Assembly (NCBI GenBank): GCA_029936705.1
Contig: JAPYSD010000102.1
Span: forward strand, 1-9,067
DNA length: 9,067 nucleotides
Reading direction: 5' to 3'
Source: Croceicoccus sp.
GTDB taxonomy: Bacteria; Pseudomonadota; Alphaproteobacteria; Sphingomonadales; Sphingomonadaceae
The notes under the pieces were generated by a model that was given only the letters and a program-made list of their open reading frames with translations, was not told the DNA's origin and searched no databases. This document shows positions 1-6,786 of the stretch, piece by piece (positions within the stretch are counted from its first letter, which is position 1; each line of letters begins with the position of its first letter). The translations under genes and the position numbers were made by a program.

Positions 1-3000
1 CACCAATATATCCTTGTCGCCCAGCAATTCGCTATTCAGCGTATTTGTTACCGCCACTCGTGCGGTCGCGATCCCGGTTGCGTCGCCCATGCGGCCCATG
101 ACCATCAGAAAGGTCTCGATGGTTGCAAGATCGGCATTTGCGGGCAGCAATACTGCCGTCGCTGCCAAATCGGGACGAACGGTGAAAGGATAGCCAGCCG
201 ACGCGAACATCGAGAGGTTCGGCAACTGCGCGGAGTGATAGGTACCGGTCAAATCGACGGTGCTGCGCGGCATGATATTTACGCGCACATTATCGGGTAA
301 CGTGCCTTCGCACCGGCGCTTGTCAGCCATTATCAGACTGAAGTCGAACACCAGCTCGTTCTGACCGAACAGGATATAGTCCGGCAAAATTACTTGTGCT
401 TCACGCTCACGAGAGGAAGCGTCCGGCCCGTCCGAAAACCATTTGCTCCACCAGTTTCCGCTACCCATGCCAAGCGTGCGCAGATATTGCCCATTCATCG
501 AGACATCGAGCCGTGATGCACGCAGATCCAGCCAACTTGCGGTGGGATAGCGATAGGCCATGTCAAGCCGCGCACCGCTGCGCGGCCAGAAGAACAGGTC
601 GGGCGCGACGCGGAATTGCGCGGTCAGTGGACCAGGCGGCAGTCCGCGCCCTTCCAGCGCGAACGGTTCGGTGAATTCTGAAAGCTCAACCGGGCGATCG
701 TTGCGCAGCCAGCGTGGAGCACCATAAGGTTTGAAGACGGGCACCCTTACGCTGGACATCGACGCCGAAGCGCCGCCAGCCAGCCCCTTGGTAAAGGCAA
801 GTCCGTTGGCTGCCAGCTTAAGTTCGGCGCCCGTCCGGCCCATTACCAGCAGCAGCTTGCCGAAGCGGTCCACCGGGTTGCGGATGACAGCCACGGTGGG
901 GCCGTTAGCCCGACGATTAACACCTGCAATACGACCATTACCAATCATGAAAACGATGGCATTGCCCTTGGGGATTGAGCCTATCGACGGAGGGAAAGCA
1001 AAGCCGCGATAGCTGGCCATGGAGCCCATCCATGACGCAAGGACGCCGGCAGCTTCCATCTCGCTGTTACCTGGCTGTTCCGCGAAAACGAAAGGCAGCC
1101 GCAGAGGCAGTGGATCTCGGCTGTCGAAGAAGGGCGCCGGCAAGTCGGCAAGGTCTGAGGGAAGTGCCAATCGCTGCGTCGTAAGTTCGATGAACGAACG
1201 TCGGTTGGACAGATTCAACCAGAGCGAGGAATGGAACGGATCTTCGCAATCGCGTGCATAATGGCCTAAAAAGCGAATGTTGAGCTGGTTGTCGCCAGGC
1301 AAGAACAGCGCGGGCTCGACATCCAGAGTCAGGCGCAGCCTGTCCGCCGTGTCTGCATTCAGGGCTACGGTCCGCAGCACTTCTCCGTTCAACAGCACAA
1401 CCATTTGGCTGATATCGCCCAAAAGATCAGGCGAATAGGACAGATCTAGGGTGATGCTGGCATCGGTTACGACTTCGTCCGACCGCAGGCCAAACGGAAT
1501 GCCAATTTCACCGCGAGTGCCCTGAAGCCTGATTGGTGAGCCAATGGATAGATCCTTGAGAGTGATACGATGTTTACGCACACCACCCTCAGTTACAACA
1601 GGAATGGATTTTTCGGCGGCCAGGTCGCGCGCTGGTGTTTGCGCCAGCGCTGTGCCCGCCATGGCGCCGCTAAGCGCAATTCCTGTCGCCAGGACACCCG
1701 CCAATATCGCGCGTGCCACCGGTGCCGGCACGCTGGCAGGAACTTTCCGAAGCGAAGGCCGCACAATACGGCGCAATGTCGTCAATGCTACAATGGCAAT
1801 ATCGCGAAGCGAACGCAGGCCTGAAACCGGCTTATGCGCCTCGGCCTGCTGCCATGCGTCGGCTCGGCCCATCACGGCGCGCACCAGCTGACGCGATTGA
1901 AACATAGAAAGCTCCTCAAAACGCAGGCGCACCGTGCCCGCATCGGTCCGAACCGTGTCGACGGGAAGGGTCAGCATGTCGTCGCCCATCGGCATGGAGA
2001 CATGGGTGACATTACGGTTGTTGATTTCGAACCCCGACGGCAGTTGAGCTGCCAGCCCACCCATCGAGAAATCCGACGTGATACAATCGACAACCACACC
2101 GTCTTCGAAATAGAGGGTAATGGGTAGCTTGGTATCAATACGGATTTGGCCGCGGATCTGGCGCGTTTCGCGCGCGACCGATACGGCTGCCAGCAGGATG
2201 AGCATGCTGAACAATGCCCAGCCCAGGTTCAGCAGTAAGGTTCCGAGCTGCATGTCGAAAAAATCTTTCCATAGCACGTATTTCGCAATGCCGAGGATGG
2301 TGCCGAAAATCAGCAGCCCGATCGTGAACAGATGCGGCTGCACGGTCTTCAGATCGAAGTGGGTTCGATCGAGCACGCTCCCCTTGTCGGTCACGTTGAA
2401 CTTGCCCTTGCGGGGTTGGAACAGGGTCATGACTGTGGGGCGCACGAGGTGGAACGCCAGCAGCGTTTCATAAATTTCACCCCAGAACGGGCGGCGGTCA
2501 CCGCCCTGTGTGCGCTCGCTCGACAGGGTGGAAATGAACAAATGGGGCAGGGCATTGGCAAAGATCAGCGATGCAGATGCGAAGATGATGTTCTGTCCTG
2601 CTATCAGGAATGCCAGCGGTGCGGTCAGGAACACGATGCGCGCCAGCGGAAATTGGAAGTGCATCATGGCATTCAGATAGCAAAGGCGTTGCTGCCAGCT
2701 GAGGCCGCTCCCCAAGAGCGGATTATCGACGCGGAAGATCTGCGTCATACCGCGAGCCCAGCGAATCCGCTGACCGATATGAAGTACAAGTCTCTCGGTC
2801 GCGAGACCGGCTGAAAGCCTTGCTCCGATATATGCGGTGTTCCATCCCATGCGCTGCAGTTTCAGCGCGGTATGGGCATCTTCAGTCACGGTTTCGCCCG
2901 CAAATCCGTTTGTCTGGATCAAAGCCTCGCGCCGGATGATGGCGCAGGAACCGCAGAAGAAGGTCGCGTTCCACAGGTCGTTGCCCGACTGCACTGCGCC

Positions 3001-3816
3001 ATAAAACAGGTCTCCCTCACCAGGCAGGTCCTTTACGGTGCGCAGGTTCCGCTGGACCGGATCCGGCGAGTAGAAGTGATGCGGCGTCTGCATCAGCGCA
3101 AGCTTCGGGTCCTTCTGGAACCAGCCCACCGTCACCTGCAGGAACGCCCGTGTCGGAACGTGATCGCAGTCGAAGATTGCGATCAGCTCCCCACGCGTTT
3201 TCTTCATGGCGGCATTCAGATTGCCCGCCTTGGCGTGCAGATTGTCGCCGCGCGTCAGATAGCCGCATTTGGCCTGCCGGGCGAACTTGCGGAATTCCTC
3301 GCGCTTGCCGTCGTCGAGAATGTAGACGTTGAACCGGTCAAGCGGGTAATCCATGTCCATAGCCGCAAAGACCGTGTTGCGTACGATCTCGAGACTCTCG
3401 TTATAAGTCGGGATATAAACGTCAATCGTCGGCCATTTCTCAGGCTCGCCCTCGATTTCCACTATGGGTCGATGCAACGGCCAGCTGGTCTGGATCAGAC
3501 CAAGCACCAGGATCAGCCACGCATAGGCTTCGGCAAGATAGAGGCCGACACCCAGCGTATATTCAAGTGGTGTTTCGAACGACAGCGTCTGGGTCGTACG
3601 CCAGATCATATAACGCGTCGAAGCCAGAAGGGCTAGCACGCCAATGATTAGTGTGGCCCGGCGACCCGCCTTGCGATGAACCAAACCAGCGACAACGATC
3701 ATGCCGACCGCAAAAATCCATTGCTGGGTGGTATCGAGCGGAACGGTTACGATAAGCGCCATGCAGGCGAAAGCAGCCAGCCATGCTGGCGTGCGCAGTA
3801 GCAGGCTGTTGGGCAT
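1..3816 (-). CDS. bcsAB: Fused cellulose synthase BcsA-BcsB (bcsAB), 3' end outside the window
   Basis: Inner-membrane cellulose synthase joined to its periplasmic partner. BcsA polymerises glucose from UDP-glucose and exports the glucan; BcsB guides it through the periplasm. The frame is open for 1272 codons with no stop. BcsA has N-terminal membrane segments (about residues 11-28, 32-47, 54-68, 88-110). Its GT2 motifs are DVYIPTYNE (132-140), DDGK (168-171), DCDH (216-219), FFCGS (286-290), TED (311-313), QRIRW (349-353) and the gating-loop motif FNVTDKG (473-479). The PilZ domain has RGQIR (555-559, RxxxR) and DFSMGG (582-587, DxSxxG), so cyclic-di-GMP activation is expected. BcsB begins after a signal-like stretch (702-726) and shows cysteines at 857 and 1169. 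By comparison with fused AcsAB proteins, roughly 250-300 C-terminal residues, including the BcsB membrane anchor, are missing at the edge. The ATG lies 15 bases after the bcsQ stop with only a weak CCGGA in front, which suggests translational coupling. Confidence 0.96.
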   Translation of the reverse strand, partial: MPNSLLLRTPAWLAAFACMALIVTVPLDTTQQWIFAVGMIVVAGLVHRKAGRRATLIIGVLALLASTRYMIWRTTQTLSFETPLEYTLGVGLYLAEAYAWLILVLGLIQTSWPLHRPIVEIEGEPEKWPTIDVYIPTYNESLEIVRNTVFAAMDMDYPLDRFNVYILDDGKREEFRKFARQAKCGYLTRGDNLHAKAGNLNAAMKKTRGELIAIFDCDHVPTRAFLQVTVGWFQKDPKLALMQTPHHFYSPDPVQRNLRTVKDLPGEGDLFYGAVQSGNDLWNATFFCGSCAIIRREALIQTNGFAGETVTEDAHTALKLQRMGWNTAYIGARLSAGLATERLVLHIGQRIRWARGMTQIFRVDNPLLGSGLSWQQRLCYLNAMMHFQFPLARIVFLTAPLAFLIAGQNIIFASASLIFANALPHLFISTLSSERTQGGDRRPFWGEIYETLLAFHLVRPTVMTLFQPRKGKFNVTDKGSVLDRTHFDLKTVQPHLFTIGLLIFGTILGIAKYVLWKDFFDMQLGTLLLNLGWALFSMLILLAAVSVARETRQIRGQIRIDTKLPITLYFEDGVVVDCITSDFSMGGLAAQLPSGFEINNRNVTHVSMPMGDDMLTLPVDTVRTDAGTVRLRFEELSMFQSRQLVRAVMGRADAWQQAEAHKPVSGLRSLRDIAIVALTTLRRIVRPSLRKVPASVPAPVARAILAGVLATGIALSGAMAGTALAQTPARDLAAEKSIPVVTEGGVRKHRITLKDLSIGSPIRLQGTRGEIGIPFGLRSDEVVTDASITLDLSYSPDLLGDISQMVVLLNGEVLRTVALNADTADRLRLTLDVEPALFLPGDNQLNIRFLGHYARDCEDPFHSSLWLNLSNRRSFIELTTQRLALPSDLADLPAPFFDSRDPLPLRLPFVFAEQPGNSEMEAAGVLASWMGSMASYRGFAFPPSIGSIPKGNAIVFMIGNGRIAGVNRRANGPTVAVIRNPVDRFGKLLLVMGRTGAELKLAANGLAFTKGLAGGASASMSSVRVPVFKPYGAPRWLRNDRPVELSEFTEPFALEGRGLPPGPLTAQFRVAPDLFFWPRSGARLDMAYRYPTASWLDLRASRLDVSMNGQYLRTLGMGSGNWWSKWFSDGPDASSREREAQVILPDYILFGQNELVFDFSLIMADKRRCEGTLPDNVRVNIMPRSTVDLTGTYHSAQLPNLSMFASAGYPFTVRPDLAATAVLLPANADLATIETFLMVMGRMGDATGIATARVAVTNTLNSELLGDKDILV
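1639..1713 (-). other. Signal-peptide-like segment at the BcsA/BcsB junction
   Basis: Residues 702-726 of the fused protein read as an arginine, a hydrophobic alanine/leucine/glycine core and an ALAQ motif, followed by TPARD. This has the form of a signal peptide with a signal-peptidase-I site. It sits after the PilZ domain and a basic linker (RRIVRPSLRK region) and before the first BcsB beta-rich domain. In the fusion it may act as an internal membrane-crossing segment that takes BcsB to the periplasm, and it may be cleaved to release BcsB. Cleavage is inferred from the motif only. Confidence 0.7.
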
Positions 3817-3831
3817 GTTATATCCGGTAAG

Positions 3832-4566
3832 TCAGGCGCTTTGGTGTTCGGCGGTCGGGATTGTGCGACCCGTTTGCCGGTCGCTCCTCGAGGCTGATCG
3901 ACCAAGGCGGAGTTCGATGGCGTCTAGCAGAGCATCGATATCGGAAATGATTACGCTGTTGGGAGCATACTCGACCAGCGTTTCGAAACGCGCGATCGCT
4001 TCATTTGCGGATTCATCGCGGCGAACGGTTCCTACGAACTGATTTGCGAACAACTCCTTCATGAAGCGATGACAATGCCGCGAAAGTTTACGTCGATCGT
4101 CCAGCTTGTTCAGAACGATGGCAATATCGTCGCGTTCGGTCACGGGTGTCTCTTCGCCCAACCGCGTCAGGCTGGCGAGGCCAATTGGGTTGGGTTCGAT
4201 CACGCAGATGCTCAGATCAGCGAAACGATTGATCCTTTCGCGGCCTTCCCAATCGGCAGAGGCAATATCGACAACGGCGAGATCATGCGGGGGCGTTGTT
4301 CTAAGCCGATCGATCGCGGCTTCGCGCTCACGCGAAGATGTGAAATTGCCTTCCAAGCGTACGCCGCGCACCACCATTGGCTCGCCATCGGCATTGGACA
4401 TGCTCTGGTTTGGAAGCAAACCGAAGAACAGCTTGAGTGAATTTTGCCGCGTCATATCGAACGCCGTGACTGTACGCCCGCGAGTGGCAGCCCTGCGCGC
4501 AATTGCTGCCGTCACCAGAGTGTTGCCGGCACCCCCCTTGGGCGAATGAAAAGCAAGTATCGTCAT
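3832..4566 (-). CDS. bcsQ: Cellulose biosynthesis protein BcsQ (ParA/MinD-like ATPase)
   Basis: A 244-residue member of the BcsQ/YhjQ family of the SIMIBI (ParA/MinD) class. In enteric bacteria BcsQ works with BcsR at the cytoplasmic face of the synthase. The N-terminus is a deviant Walker A loop, SPKGGAGNT (residues 8-16). The signature lysine K10 is present, but the usual P-loop lysine is asparagine (N15). Further family features are FDMTRQNSL (about 36-44), the hydrophobic Walker B strand LAVVDIASA (near 96-104), VLNKLDD (near 150), and RRDESANEAIA, which matches the HRDEAMAE region of E. coli BcsQ. Length is close to the E. coli protein (about 250). The start overlaps the stop of the upstream gene by four bases (ATGA) and has no ribosome binding site of its own, so it is probably translationally coupled. 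Confidence 0.93.
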   Translation of the reverse strand: MTILAFHSPKGGAGNTLVTAAIARRAATRGRTVTAFDMTRQNSLKLFFGLLPNQSMSNADGEPMVVRGVRLEGNFTSSREREAAIDRLRTTPPHDLAVVDIASADWEGRERINRFADLSICVIEPNPIGLASLTRLGEETPVTERDDIAIVLNKLDDRRKLSRHCHRFMKELFANQFVGTVRRDESANEAIARFETLVEYAPNSVIISDIDALLDAIELRLGRSASRSDRQTGRTIPTAEHQSA

Positions 4567-4910
4567 TTGGACAGGCTCGAAAGGAATGAGCGCAAATCGC
4601 CGGGGTTACCGTTTAGCCGACCCTTCGAGGCTTCGGGAAACGTCTCTTCTGCTTCACCATAATTGGCGAAAATGTTGGCCGAAACAGCTTCTGTACTGCG
4701 GACTGGATCCCCCGGTCGGTCCGCGATATCGGCGCGGATGACCTGCCGGTGCTCGAGCGGCGTTGTGAGCGGCGGCACAATGCGTCGGTCTTTCAACAAG
4801 GCCTCGAATATGGGCCAAAGCTCCATGTCGGCGTATCGATCTTCGAACTGACGATATTGAAAATCCTGCCTGCTCAGTTTTTCAAGCAAGGCTTTAGCAT
4901 CCTGACGCAT
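4563..4910 (-). CDS. Small BcsR/BcsP-like protein, first gene of the bcs operon
   Basis: A 115-residue, charged, soluble protein. The N-terminal third reads DAKALLEKL, then FQYRQFEDRYADMELWPIFEALLKD. This resembles the pattern of E. coli BcsR (ALKQAF, then a Y-D-I segment, then RWPLLAEF): a short helix, an aromatic patch and a WP-hydrophobic helix. The rest is a low-complexity linker with FANYGEAEETFPEASKGR and a C-terminal DLRSFLSSL helix that enteric BcsR lacks. The place directly before bcsQ and bcsAB, with a four-base overlap, gives the enteric order R-Q-A-B and supports a role with BcsQ at the synthase. I chose ATG 4910 because GGAGG lies five bases upstream; the in-frame GTG at 4916 overlaps that ribosome binding site. 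Family membership is inferred from a weak motif plus position; BcsP-type is an alternative. Confidence 0.72.
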   Translation of the reverse strand: MRQDAKALLEKLSRQDFQYRQFEDRYADMELWPIFEALLKDRRIVPPLTTPLEHRQVIRADIADRPGDPVRSTEAVSANIFANYGEAEETFPEASKGRLNGNPGDLRSFLSSLSK

Positions 4911-4915
4911 GGCCA

Positions 4916-4920
4916 CCTCC
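4916..4920 (-). promoter_or_regulatory. Ribosome binding site GGAGG of the bcs operon
   Basis: GGAGG on the minus strand ends five bases before ATG 4910. It is the strongest ribosome binding site in the bcs part of the window and decides the start: an upstream GTG at 4916-4914 would place the start codon inside the site itself. Confidence 0.8.
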
Positions 4921-4931
4921 GTAGTCCTCGG

Positions 4932-4960
4932 AATATGAAGATGGCCGAAACTGCTTAATT
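4932..4960 (-). promoter_or_regulatory. Candidate promoter of the bcs operon
   Basis: On the minus strand AATTAA (4960-4955) and CATATT (4937-4932) are 17 bases apart. They lie in the only AT-rich patch ahead of the operon. The -35 box is a poor match to TTGACA but overlaps a TTAA-N7-TTAA box, as expected for an activator-dependent promoter. Transcription would start near 4925 and leave a short leader of about 15 bases containing the GGAGG site. The call rests on motif matches only. Confidence 0.4.
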
Positions 4961-4969
4961 AACCTTTAA
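4955..4969. promoter_or_regulatory. Exact TTAA-N7-TTAA box (CtrA-type)
   Basis: TTAA at 4955-4958 and TTAA at 4966-4969 are separated by exactly seven bases, the full binding consensus of the alphaproteobacterial response regulator CtrA. The box is 44 bases upstream of the first start codon of the bcs operon and overlaps the candidate -35 box. A third TTAA (4959-4962) lies inside the spacer. In alphaproteobacteria CtrA controls cell-cycle, motility and surface genes, so control of cellulose synthesis is plausible. The organism and the presence of CtrA are inferred. Confidence 0.45.
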
Positions 4970-5091
4970 GAGCTGCGGATTTGCTGACGGCTCGACGGTT
5001 CTCCGGCTCAGCGAAAGGTGAGTGATCAAGCTTGGGCTGCTCCACGTGAGCAATGGGGAGCTGTGACACGCACCGCGATGGAAATGGCTGA
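4970..5091. other. Non-coding stretch upstream of the bcs promoter
   Basis: About 120 bases with intermediate GC content. Short frames on both strands lack a ribosome binding site and a consistent codon pattern. I see no convincing terminator, repeat or RNA gene. It separates the bcs promoter from the plus-strand gene remnant to the right and would be part of the leader if a distal promoter exists. Confidence 0.5.
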
Positions 5092-5199
5092 ATATCCAGC
5101 GTAGATCGAGGATGCGGGCGCGGCCCGGAACTGTTCCCCATGGTGAAGCGGGCCGCCGCCGACAGGGAAGGCAGCGACCTGATGCGGAAGCTGAGTTAG
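5092..5199 (+). pseudogene. 3' remnant of an unidentified gene
   Basis: This frame is open from just after a TGA (5089-5091) to TAG at 5197-5199. From about 5113 the codons end almost only in G or C and translate to a natural-looking C-terminus, GPELFPMVKRAAADREGSDL followed by MRKLS and the stop. Upstream of about 5113 the codons become GTA, GAT, CGA and the G/C third-position pattern disappears. No good start or ribosome binding site exists, apart from an ATG at 5140 that would give only 19 residues. I read it as the 3' end of a gene of the high-GC backbone, cut off where the lower-GC cellulose region begins. I do not recognise the parent protein. A chance frame or a tiny real gene from 5140 cannot be excluded. 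Confidence 0.4.
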
Positions 5200-5227
5200 C
5201 GGTCGCGGCATTCGGGCCCGCAAGTGG

Positions 5228-6628
5228 TCAGAGCCTGTAGGCTTGCTTCACGAGGCTGTATGACAAGTCCTGCGCCAGTTCGGCGGCTTCCCAGTCCTCG
5301 ATCCGGTGTTCGGCGACCAGCTGGGCCAGGAAGCCGCAGTCGACCCGGCGTGCGACGTCATGGCGTGCCGGGATCGACAGGAAGGCGCGGGTGTCGTCGT
5401 TGAAGCCGACGGTGTTGTAGAAACCCGCGGTCTCGGTCGTGTTGTGGCGGAAGCGTCGCATCCCCTCGGGGCTGTCGTGGAACCACCAGGCGGGGCCCAG
5501 CTTCAGCAAAGGGTAATGACCAGCCAGCGGCGCGAGTTCGCGGGCATAGACGCTTTCGTCCAGCGTGAAGAGGATGATTGACAAGTCGCGGCTGTTGCCG
5601 AACCGGTCGAGCAGCGGCTTGAGCGCGTGGACGTAGTCGGTCCTTGTCGGAATGTCGGCGCCCTTGTCGCGCCCGAAATTGTCGAACAGCCAGCCGTTGT
5701 GGTTGCGGAAAGATCCCGGGTGGATCTGCATGACCAGCCCGTCGTCGATGCTCATCGCCGCCATTTCGGTCAGCATCTGGGCGCGGAACAGCTCGGCATC
5801 CTGGGCGCTGGCCTTGCCGTCCTTCACCCGGTCGAACAGCATCGCGGCCTCGGCAGCGGAAAGGTTCGCGGTGGCGGCGGTGGGGTGGCCGTGATCGGTG
5901 CTGGTCGCGCCGGCCGACTTGAAGAATTCGCGGCGCTGGCGGTGGGCGTTCAGATAGCCCTGCCAGGTCCGGCAATCCTCGCCCGTCAGCTGCGAGAGCC
6001 GGTGGAGATTGGCGCTGAACCCCTCGAACTCGGGATCGACCACCGGGTCGGGGCGATAGGCGGTCACGACGCGCCCGTTCCAGTCGCTTGCGCGGATCGC
6101 GGCGTGGTGCTCCAGCGAGTCCAGCGGGCTTTCGGTGGTGGCGATGACCTCGATGCCATAGCGGTCGAACAGGGCGCGGGGCCGGAAATCGCTGGTCGCC
6201 AGCTTTGCGGTGATCGTGTCGTAGTACAGGTCCGCCGTATCGGCCGACAGCTGGACCTCCATGCCGAACGCCTCGGCAAAGACCCAGTCCAGCCACATGC
6301 GCGAGGGGGTGCCGCGAAACAGGTAGTAATGTTCGGCCAGGATGCGCCAGGCCGCGCGCGGGTCAGCCTCGTGACCCGAAATGCCCAAATCTTCCAGCCG
6401 GACGCCCTGTGAATAGAGCATGCGGAACAAATAATGGTCGGGCACCAGCAGCAGTTCGGTTGCATTGCCGAAACTGTCATTGCGGGCGAACCAGGCCGGG
6501 TCGGTATGGCCATGCGGGCTGACGATCGGCAGATCCCTGACGGTGCCGTACAGCTCACGGGCGATGGCGCGGACGGCCGGATCGGCGGGGAGCAGGCGGT
6601 CGGGGTGAAGGGTGAGCTGTCGGGTCAT
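5228..6628 (-). CDS. uxaC: Glucuronate/galacturonate isomerase UxaC
   Basis: Cytoplasmic uronate isomerase (EC 5.3.1.12). It converts D-glucuronate to D-fructuronate and D-galacturonate to D-tagaturonate, the first step of hexuronate breakdown. The 466 residues match the usual length of about 470 and form an amidohydrolase-type barrel. Visible motifs are SPHGHTDP (37-44, metal-type histidines 39 and 41), NATELLLVPDHYLFRML (55-71), STDHGH (243-248), QIHPG (301-305), TLDE (355-358) and the long conserved C-terminal block GPAWWFHDSPEGMRRFR to FLSIPARHDVARR (378-428). The start at 6628 has AAGGA seven bases upstream. An open extension to 6781 would add 51 basic, low-complexity residues across the control region and is rejected. 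It is divergent from uxaA, which acts later in the same pathway, and is probably controlled by the shared operator region. Confidence 0.95.
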   Translation of the reverse strand: MTRQLTLHPDRLLPADPAVRAIARELYGTVRDLPIVSPHGHTDPAWFARNDSFGNATELLLVPDHYLFRMLYSQGVRLEDLGISGHEADPRAAWRILAEHYYLFRGTPSRMWLDWVFAEAFGMEVQLSADTADLYYDTITAKLATSDFRPRALFDRYGIEVIATTESPLDSLEHHAAIRASDWNGRVVTAYRPDPVVDPEFEGFSANLHRLSQLTGEDCRTWQGYLNAHRQRREFFKSAGATSTDHGHPTAATANLSAAEAAMLFDRVKDGKASAQDAELFRAQMLTEMAAMSIDDGLVMQIHPGSFRNHNGWLFDNFGRDKGADIPTRTDYVHALKPLLDRFGNSRDLSIILFTLDESVYARELAPLAGHYPLLKLGPAWWFHDSPEGMRRFRHNTTETAGFYNTVGFNDDTRAFLSIPARHDVARRVDCGFLAQLVAEHRIEDWEAAELAQDLSYSLVKQAYRL

Positions 6629-6635
6629 GGGGGCA

Positions 6636-6640
6636 TCCTT
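6636..6640 (-). promoter_or_regulatory. Ribosome binding site AAGGA of uxaC
   Basis: AAGGA on the minus strand ends seven bases before ATG 6628. It supports this start over the in-frame upstream ATG at 6781. Confidence 0.7.
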
Positions 6641-6693
6641 GCTCTGCTGGCGGCGGCGGGCGGATCGCGCGTGGATTGTCGCCGCCGGGTGCT

Positions 6694-6712
6694 TGTGGTA
6701 ACCGGTGTCAAA
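6694..6712. promoter_or_regulatory. Candidate operator in the uxaC-uxaA divergent control region
   Basis: An imperfect inverted repeat, TGGTAACC-GGTGTCAA, is centred between 6703 and 6704 on the hexamer ACCGGT. Five of eight base pairs match around the centre. A CG-centred palindrome of this size is typical of LacI-family operators, which often control sugar-acid genes. The minus strand also shows TTGACA at 6711-6706 within the site, a perfect -35 box facing uxaC, but I find no convincing -10 box 16-18 bases downstream. Position about midway between the two genes (66 bases from the uxaC start, 75 from the uxaA start) suggests joint control. The regulator gene is not in the window, and a GntR-family repressor is an alternative. 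Confidence 0.4.
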
Positions 6713-6770
6713 GGGGGTAATGCAACGGCTGCTCCCTGGGATCAACCGGGCAGGCGGAAAATGCACCGGC

Positions 6771-6776
6771 AGGAAA
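6771..6776 (+). promoter_or_regulatory. Ribosome binding site of uxaA
   Basis: AGGAAA lies ten bases before ATG 6787. It supports this start, although family alignment places the SAF domain only about 15 residues into the protein, so a later start at ATG 6817 or 6829 is possible. Confidence 0.55.
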
Positions 6777-6786
6777 GACACCCGAC

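Noticed and set aside
2872..3636. Plus-strand open frame of 254 codons across bcsA
   Set aside because: It lies opposite the catalytic motifs of BcsA and has no ribosome binding site or recognisable family.
4911..4916. GTG start at 4916 for the first bcs gene
   Set aside because: It overlaps the GGAGG ribosome binding site; ATG 4910 has ideal spacing to it.
5127..5137. GGAAC-T-GTTCC palindrome as a LexA or other operator
   Set aside because: The alphaproteobacterial LexA site is a GTTC-N7-GTTC direct repeat. This short palindrome lies inside the gene remnant and has no promoter beside it.
4959..5223. Two overlapping minus-strand frames of 60-65 codons in the gap upstream of bcs
   Set aside because: No ribosome binding site, mixed codon use, and they oppose the better-supported plus-strand remnant.
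5627..6412. Plus-strand open frame of 261 codons across uxaC
   Set aside because: Antisense shadow of uxaC with valine/glycine/alanine-rich low-complexity translation.
6629..6781. N-terminal extension of uxaC (517 residues) from ATG 6781
   Set aside because: The added 51 residues are unlike the family, span the control region and nearly touch the uxaA start. ATG 6628 has a proper ribosome binding site and gives the family length.
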